A stretch of 64,000 nt of DNA from Filobasidium wieringae (lineage: Eukaryota; Basidiomycota; Tremellomycetes; Filobasidiales; Filobasidiaceae): positions 439,196 to 503,195 of the forward strand of contig BCIV01000020.1 in assembly GCA_001600055.1 (NCBI GenBank), written 5' to 3'. Within the stretch, counting starts at the first letter, position 1, and the number at the start of each line of letters is the position of its first letter. Positions 58,431-64,000 of this stretch are shown here, piece after piece. The notes below the pieces were generated by a model that was not told the DNA's origin, made no database searches, and worked only from the letters and a program-made list of their open reading frames with translations. The position numbers and the translations under genes are program-made.

Positions 58431-59667
58431 TCAACGAGAAACGGCTTCGTGCAATTTCTTCAACCCGTCAATCCCCCTCTGTCCATGAGTCTGTACCGTA
58501 TCCTCCTTCATCGAGTCCAGACTCGCATTAAAAACTTCTAAGCTCCAAACCCCCTTGTATCCCATTCGCATCAACGTCTTTGTGAATTCCTGAACGGGGA
58601 GGTAGCCTTCGGATTCCATCGGGAAGAGTCGCATCTTCCTTGACCAGGCCATTCGGCTTGGGAATGACGAGTGGGGGAGAATGGGGGAGGAGGGAAGTGC
58701 GGCGTCGGCGATTTGGTACAGGAAGATCTTGTCTGCTGGAATCCGAACGGAAAGGGAATGAAGGTTATCGGTAAGAGTGGAGTCAGGTAGGGGTCGACGA
58801 CCGGAAGGTTCCGAGGGATCTGCCCATTGTTGGCCACTGAACGATGGTGAACTTGTCAGTGATCGGAGACAGGCAACGTAGAGCAACGGCACAAACGACG
58901 TACAGTTGATTGAAAGAGTCCAAGATGATACCGACGTTCGGTAGATCCACCCGCTCAACGATATCCCACACCTGGTCCCACCGATTGACAGCGGTTCCCC
59001 AGGCAAGTGCTTCGTGTCCGATCTTGACACCATATCGTTGTGCCAGGTTCCCCAGCTCGGTAAACGCTACGATCTGGTCTTCAGCGTATTCTTCTCTTGT
59101 CGTCGAGGACATGGGGTCGACCGGAAGGAAGTTGGAACAGACGAGAAGGAGATCGCACTTCATCTCGGGCATGATTCGGAGGTAGAATTCAGCCCGATCG
59201 AGAGCCACTCTTAAACGGGGATGAATCGATCCAGACTTTCGCATCATTCGACTAGCTCCCTTGAAGTTTTCGAATTCCCTGAAAGGCTGGAAACAGCTTA
59301 TGAAGAGTCCGTAGGTCTCGCAGTATCGACCGATAGCTCTTGCGCACATCGTCTCGACATCCTTGACATCGCTCACACTCGCCCAGTCCGCTTCGGTGAA
59401 CATCTCAGAGTGAGCGCCAACTCCGACTTCATGTACAAAGGCATCGAAATCGGGGATGAAGAGCTCGATCGAGTCGTATCCTAGTCGAGAGGCGGTTCTG
59501 ATCTTCTTTGGCAAGCTGTGATGGACGTTGGTGCCGAGTGATAATGTTGCGATGGAATAGGGAGGATGTTCGAGATCTCCCAGGACGCTTGTTGCGGGAG
59601 TGGATAGGGCATGGTGGTCGACAGGGGAAGTGGACATGGGTGTTGCGACAGAGGAAGTCGTGGACAT
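58431..59667 (-). CDS. 3-dehydroshikimate dehydratase
   Basis: Converts 3-dehydroshikimate to protocatechuate, linking quinate use to the beta-ketoadipate pathway; equivalent to qa-4/qutC. Minus-strand exons 59667-58904 and 58836-58431 give 389 residues. It is a metal-dependent TIM barrel of the xylose-isomerase-like superfamily: IATLSLGTNVHHSLPKKI, LGYDSIELFIPDFD, ISCFQPFREFENFKG, CDLLLVCSNFLPVD, VKIGHEALAWGTAVNRWDQV, VGIILDSFNQLGQQWADPSE, and finally GVWSLEVFNASL. The acidic residues in IELF, HEAL, LDSF and LEVF are the likely metal ligands. The first 40 residues are low-complexity and vary in the family. Head-to-head with dehydroquinase. Confidence 0.93.
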
Positions 59668-60057
59668 TGTGATAGCGAGCCTAGGGTATGAGAGGATGTG
59701 CGAGGATGAAGTGAGTGGCGTATGAGGTGTCGAGTGACATCGTGCGAGGTGAAAGAGAAGTCTCCGATTCTGAAGATTTCGAGTTGTAAGTAGGAACAAG
59801 CTCGAGCATGAGAAAGTGTTTACCCATTCAAGCGAAACCACAGATTCACACGGAGATACATTCCTCCGACTTTCGTAAGCCTAAACTCGGCGTGGGAAAA
59901 GGGTTTCTCCCCGGCTTACCCGGTGACAAGCGCGTCACCTGAAGATGCCTTGTCCTGTTTTATCTTCTGCCAAAGCTGTCGACTGTACGTAGATGTTGTG
60001 GGTGTGGAAGGCTATTACTGTGAAACGTATCCCGAACAAGACTACGTCAAGATCAAG
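59668..60057. promoter_or_regulatory. Bidirectional promoter, dehydroshikimate dehydratase / dehydroquinase
   Basis: 390 bp between divergent ATGs. Two inverted repeats stand out: CGGAG-N8-CTCCG at 59851-59868 (a CGG-N12-CCG arrangement) and a perfect GGTGAC-N6-GTCACC at 59922-59939. Either could be an operator for the cluster regulators. Confidence 0.55.
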
Positions 60058-60670
60058 ATGGCATCCACATCATCCTCACCCATCAAGATCCTCCTTCTTC
60101 ACGGTCCCAATCTCAACCTCCTCGGAACACGTGAGCCCGAGACGTACGGGTACGATACCTTGAACGATGTAGAGTCGAACGCCAAAAACATAGCCGAGAA
60201 AAACAACGGGACACTGGAAGCATTCCAAAGCAATCATGAAGGAGCGATTGTAGATCGGATACATCAAGCTCGAGGGGAAGGGGTGGATGGGATCCTGATC
60301 AATGCCGGTTAGCTCTCGATTCGTTAGCTAATGGTTGACCGAGAAGACTCATGTTTCGGCATTTCAATCTCTCACTATCGTAGGTGCCTACACTCACACC
60401 TCAGTAGCCATCAGAGATGCTCTGTTAGGAGTATCAATTCCCTTCATCGAGATTCACATAAGCAACGTGCACGCGAGAGAGTCTTTCCGACATCACTCTT
60501 ACCTCTCGGACAAAGCGGTCGCTGTCGTTTGTGGAATGGGTGTTGGCGGTTATGGTAAGCCGAAATCAGAAGCCCACTGATGACCTGGCTCCTGACTGAC
60601 ATGACTTGCGGCTATCTACGTAGAATATTGCGTTGCCCATATGTGCAAGACGTTCAAGAAGAAACAATGA
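60058..60670 (+). CDS. Type II 3-dehydroquinate dehydratase (catabolic)
   Basis: Dehydrates 3-dehydroquinate to 3-dehydroshikimate; equivalent to qa-2/qutE and distinct from the type I domain of biosynthetic AROM. Exons 60058-60307, 60384-60554 and 60624-60670 give 155 residues, normal for type II. All landmarks are present: [20 protein letters not shown] with the reactive Tyr loop, [36 protein letters not shown] (NPGAYTHTS with Pro replaced by Ala), [19 protein letters not shown], and GMGVGGY. The ATG at 60058 is chosen because upstream in-frame residues are not conserved in type and would precede the domain. Confidence 0.94.
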
Positions 60671-60992
60671 TCCATTCCGATCTCTGGCATAGGCTACAGC
60701 CATCCCAAGTAACGAACTGATTGTAATTGAACATATCTGTATACCTTCCTTCCTCTCTAGCCTCTAGGCCTCTAATGCATGGTTATTGTCCCGACCCGGT
60801 GGTTGTGTTTGAGACCGACTTAATAGCGTATATGCGTTTTTAGCTGCCGAAGATCGCCCAAGACGCCAAGACGTCAACGACGGTCTATCCACTTCGAGTT
60901 TGCCTTCTCCATCTCGTCCCTTCTTGCTTGCTCTACCTCTTTGACTGAAAGATCAATCCTAGTCACCATGACCACATTCGTATGACCTGAGA
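60671..60992. other. Short intergenic region
   Basis: 322 bp between two same-strand genes: terminator of dehydroquinase and promoter of the repressor. No regulatory palindrome noticed. Confidence 0.4.
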
Positions 60993-63506
60993 ATGCAAAA
61001 CTTCAACGCAAGGGCACCACCAAGTCGTGCCCCGACCCGGCCCGCTTCTCCGGTTAATCAGAGGTACGGTAGAGATGCTGCTGTTGTGCTCGTAGGGCAG
61101 AGGGGAGGTGGGTACGAGTTTGCCCGTGAGACTTCCCTACCATTGTTCTGATATGGGTCGTACTAGTGGGAAAATCTACGCTTGCTTTCATCGCGGCTCA
61201 AGCTTTAGGAAGTGAGATCATAGAAACAAGGCAGTTACCGGCAAGTCGCCGGAAAGAAGATCGCCTAGATCGAGATCAATCGGCGTCAGAGCTTCCCGAT
61301 AAAGATACTAGACCTAGCTTGGGATCGATTCTGTCCGACTATAGAAGGGGGAATATTCTGGTGATCGACTCGGACGAACTATACTCGCCGGATAGCAGGA
61401 TCGCTTTAGGCCATTTCGCCCAGACTATCGGACCGGTTATACATGTCACCAGAGAAAAGGACAAGGTTCTGGAATACTTAGGATCTCAGGAAGATGTTCA
61501 AAACGAGGATATCCAACGGATCAAGGATGAATGGGACGGCACGGAATCGATGTTGCTGGAGCTGTGCTCGTACTCTTTCGTCTCCCTCTTTTGCAGTTCG
61601 GATACCTCGTCTAATGGTCATGGGAAGCAAACAACCTCCACCAAAGACGATGTTCAATCATCAACAAAAGGAATCACACAAAAACGACTATTGGGGCCCC
61701 ACCTTAAACCTCTTGAACGAGATTTCATTCGATTACTACGCTTCATACATGGCGTCTATACCAACCACGTGCCAATCACCTCCAATCGATCCTACCTCCT
61801 TTCCCTCACTTATGGTCACGTCTCTCAACTCATTCCACACATCGAAGAGCTGGCCATCGGAATCGATTGCTGGGAACTTCGGGTCGACCTCCTAGCCCAC
61901 AACGACCCCATATCACTCGCTCAACAAATCTCGCTGTTGAGGCGGCATTCAGATCTGCCTATATATTTTACCATGCGAACACGCTCGCAAGCAGGGATGA
62001 TGCCAGAGTTCAAGGATGAACCAAGTCTGGCAGGATATCAGCGTGCCATCCTCTCTCTCGCGGTCAAGATGGGGTTGGAATACGTGGATATCAGCCTTAC
62101 CTCTCCGTACGACAATATCACCAACATCGTCCGGAACAAGGGCAACTCGCAGATCGTCATGTCATGGCATGATCTCGCCGGACGGGTCGGCTGGTCTGGA
62201 CCAGAACCACGGTCCATCATCGATTACGCCTGTAGAGAGGGAGCCGACGTCGTCATGATGATCGGGTTTGCAAGGGATTTCCAAGACAACCTGAGTTTAA
62301 GGGCATTTGTCGAGGAGGTGCAGTCGAGGAGAATACCAATCATCGCCTTGAACGCCGGGACACAGGTCAGTACGGCGCCGGCGTGCTAGAATCGACATCG
62401 GTACTGAAACCTTGACAACATCGTAGGGCAAAATGTCTCGAATACTCAACAACTTTCTGACTCCGGTCTCTCATCCCGCGATGGCAAAGGTTTCCTCACC
62501 AGGACAGGTCTCGTACTTGGAACTGCAACAGGTGAGTATGCACCCTCATGAGCGGCTTTCTACACGCTGACTCTTGGCCTACTAGGTCTTGTACTTGACG
62601 GGACTCTCGAAACCACTCGAATACCATATCTTTGGAGCCGACGTCAAGACGACAGCATCGTCGATCATGCATACCGTCGGATTCCGCGCTCTCGGTCTGC
62701 CACATCGGTACCACATCAGCGAAGCTCACGACATACGAGCGTATGAAACGATCCTCAACGATCCAGCTTTTGGAGGGGCCAGTATCGCTCGACCGTTCAA
62801 GGTCGAAATCAATCGATACTTGAGAAGATTATCGAAGCACGCCTATGCCATAGGTGCCATCAACACAATCACCAGTACACCAAGCGGTCCCGTAGGAGAC
62901 AACACCGACTGGAAAGGGATAAGAACATGCATCAACCGCGCACTCGCCCCTGAAAACGCATTGAACGCAAATACGACAGCACTAGTCATCGGCGCCGGTG
63001 GAGTCTCAAGAGCCGCCATCTACGCTCTCAATCATCTCGGAGTCAGCAAGATCGCACTCGTCAATCGATCCATACGAAACGCTCGCGAGCTGGCAAACGA
63101 CATTGTCGCCCTCGATCCACAAATGCAGGTCCAGGTCATCGACAGTATCGAGCCAAACGCCGTACAAACACTGGCGTTGCGTCCGCGTATCATCATCTAC
63201 GCCATCCCTCTTCCTGAAAAAGGCGACCCGGATCGGATACACCTCACACCACATCAAGGTTTACTCACACTACCCGGAGGCGGCGTCTTGCTCGACATGA
63301 CATTCCAAGGCGACACCAGCCGCTCGATCCTGCTGGAGCTCTCGACACGCCCACAAAATTCGTCTTGGGCGTTTGTGCCCGGTATCGAGGTCCTCTTGGA
63401 ACAAGGTTACGAGCAGTTCCGCCTGTGGACCGGAAAAAGACCCCCAAAAGTAATCATGCGCGAGGCCGTGTTGCGCCAGTTTTATAGTAGCAAGTTGTAC
63501 AAGTAG
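60993..63506 (+). CDS. Quinate-pathway repressor (QutR/QA-1S-like, AROM-derived)
   Basis: Likely repressor protein of quinate catabolism, homologous to the last three domains of pentafunctional AROM. Exons 60993-61107, 61167-62365, 62427-62531 and 62586-63506 give 779 residues. Domain 1 (about 30-190) is shikimate-kinase-like with an intact P-loop, [20 protein letters not shown]. Domain 2 (about 200-440) is type I dehydroquinase-like: SWHDL keeps its His, but the segment [15 protein letters not shown] has Met where catalytic homologues have the Schiff-base Lys. Domain 3 (about 470-779) is shikimate-dehydrogenase-like ([39 protein letters not shown]). No dehydroquinate synthase or EPSP synthase domain precedes it, so it is not AROM. 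In ascomycetes such proteins bind and silence QutA/QA-1F; here no such partner lies in the window. Confidence 0.9.
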
Positions 63507-64000
63507 TGGCCGGGCCAGTACCGTTTCGGCGTATCGTATCTCCAAACAACCTGCTTGACCACCCATGGGACACATACTACAAGCAATCTCGGTTCTGGCT
63601 CCTGTTGCGATCGTCTCGGGGTTTGGCATGTAGAGAGTGTCTAGTTACACGACACGTCGTGGCGCGCAAATTGGCGCATCGTTTTGCGGCCGGAACCACC
63701 ACCTCAGTATGCCACACGCACGTCCTCAGCTCGGCGGTAAGGGGTTCCAAGACCCGAGAATCAGGAGGGAAATATTGTTTCCCATAGAAATCACTAGGGA
63801 AACAATAGTACTGCTAACTATGTGAATAAACTACTGAAGTAACTGCTATGTAGCGAGGGTGAAAACCGCTATGCGTCACGTGACACTTCCCTTCTCGCTG
63901 TCGTGGGGCTAGGGGTAGAACATGGTGTAGTACAGTAGAGAGTGTCTAGTTACAAGGTGTATTCGATTCCTAGCCATTCAAACGAGTCGTGCACCTTGTA
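63507..64000. other. Intergenic region at the right edge
   Basis: About 490 bp with no supported gene. GTAGAGAGTGTCTAGTTACA occurs twice (around 63629 and 63935), a near-exact 20-nt direct repeat about 306 bp apart; the second copy runs to the window end region. Confidence 0.45.

Noticed and set aside
60993..63506. Biosynthetic pentafunctional AROM
   Set aside because: Only kinase-, dehydroquinase- and dehydrogenase-like domains are present, the catalytic Lys is replaced, and the gene sits in a catabolic cluster.
31168..63506. Recent transfer of the catabolic cluster from bacteria
   Set aside because: Most genes carry several spliceosomal introns and are of fungal family type (propeller cyclase, SCOT fusion, qut-type enzymes).

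Overview
This window reads as nuclear DNA of a basidiomycete yeast, most likely a tremellomycete-like lineage (inference). Nearly every gene is cut by short introns, mostly 45-100 nt, with GTRNGT donors and YAG acceptors. Two introns have GC-AG ends. Genes are dense, sit on both strands and use C-ending codons. The beta-carbonic anhydrase matches the length and zinc-ligand spacing I recall for the cryptococcal Can2 enzymes. I rebuilt exon structures by hand, checking reading phase and family motifs. No transcript or database was consulted.

Left part (about 1.6-30 kb): housekeeping and cell-surface genes. In order these are a membrane-anchored alpha/beta hydrolase, a GATA-finger protein, a Mid2-like single-pass surface protein, a beta-carbonic anhydrase, a galactose-mutarotase-like enzyme, RNase P/MRP subunit POP4, a small secreted protein, two small unknown genes, acireductone dioxygenase, a GPI-anchored polysaccharide-lyase-14-like protein, trimethyllysine dioxygenase, and a UBA/C2H2/UBX protein.

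Right part (about 31-63.5 kb): a catabolic supercluster that encodes nearly the whole route from quinate to central metabolism. Quinate is imported by a quinate permease-like MFS protein (55126-56937) and oxidised by quinate/shikimate dehydrogenase (53341-54557). It is then dehydrated by type II dehydroquinase (60058-60670) and converted to protocatechuate by dehydroshikimate dehydratase (58431-59667). After ring cleavage, carboxymuconate is lactonised (49224-50779) and opened and decarboxylated by a carboxymuconolactone decarboxylase/enol-lactonase fusion (38101-39671). The product is activated by a SCOT-type CoA-transferase (32935-35179) and cleaved by a 3-oxoadipyl-CoA thiolase (47152-48896). 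A secreted intradiol dioxygenase (31168-32620) is the only ring-cleavage enzyme present. Two regulators lie inside: a Zn2Cys6 activator-type protein (43793-47111) and a QutR/QA-1S-type repressor built from shikimate-pathway enzyme domains (60993-63506). Most pathway genes form five head-to-head pairs across short shared promoters.

Two intruders interrupt the cluster: a Crinkler-type P-loop NTPase/nuclease gene (39829-42785) and an orphan PD-(D/E)XK-like gene (51579-52769). An EthD-like two-repeat ferredoxin-fold protein (36845-37789) is a cluster member of unknown role. The main points for follow-up are the fused supercluster, the reversed-order fusion enzyme, the repressor with a lost catalytic lysine and no visible QutA partner, and the nuclease-like insertions.
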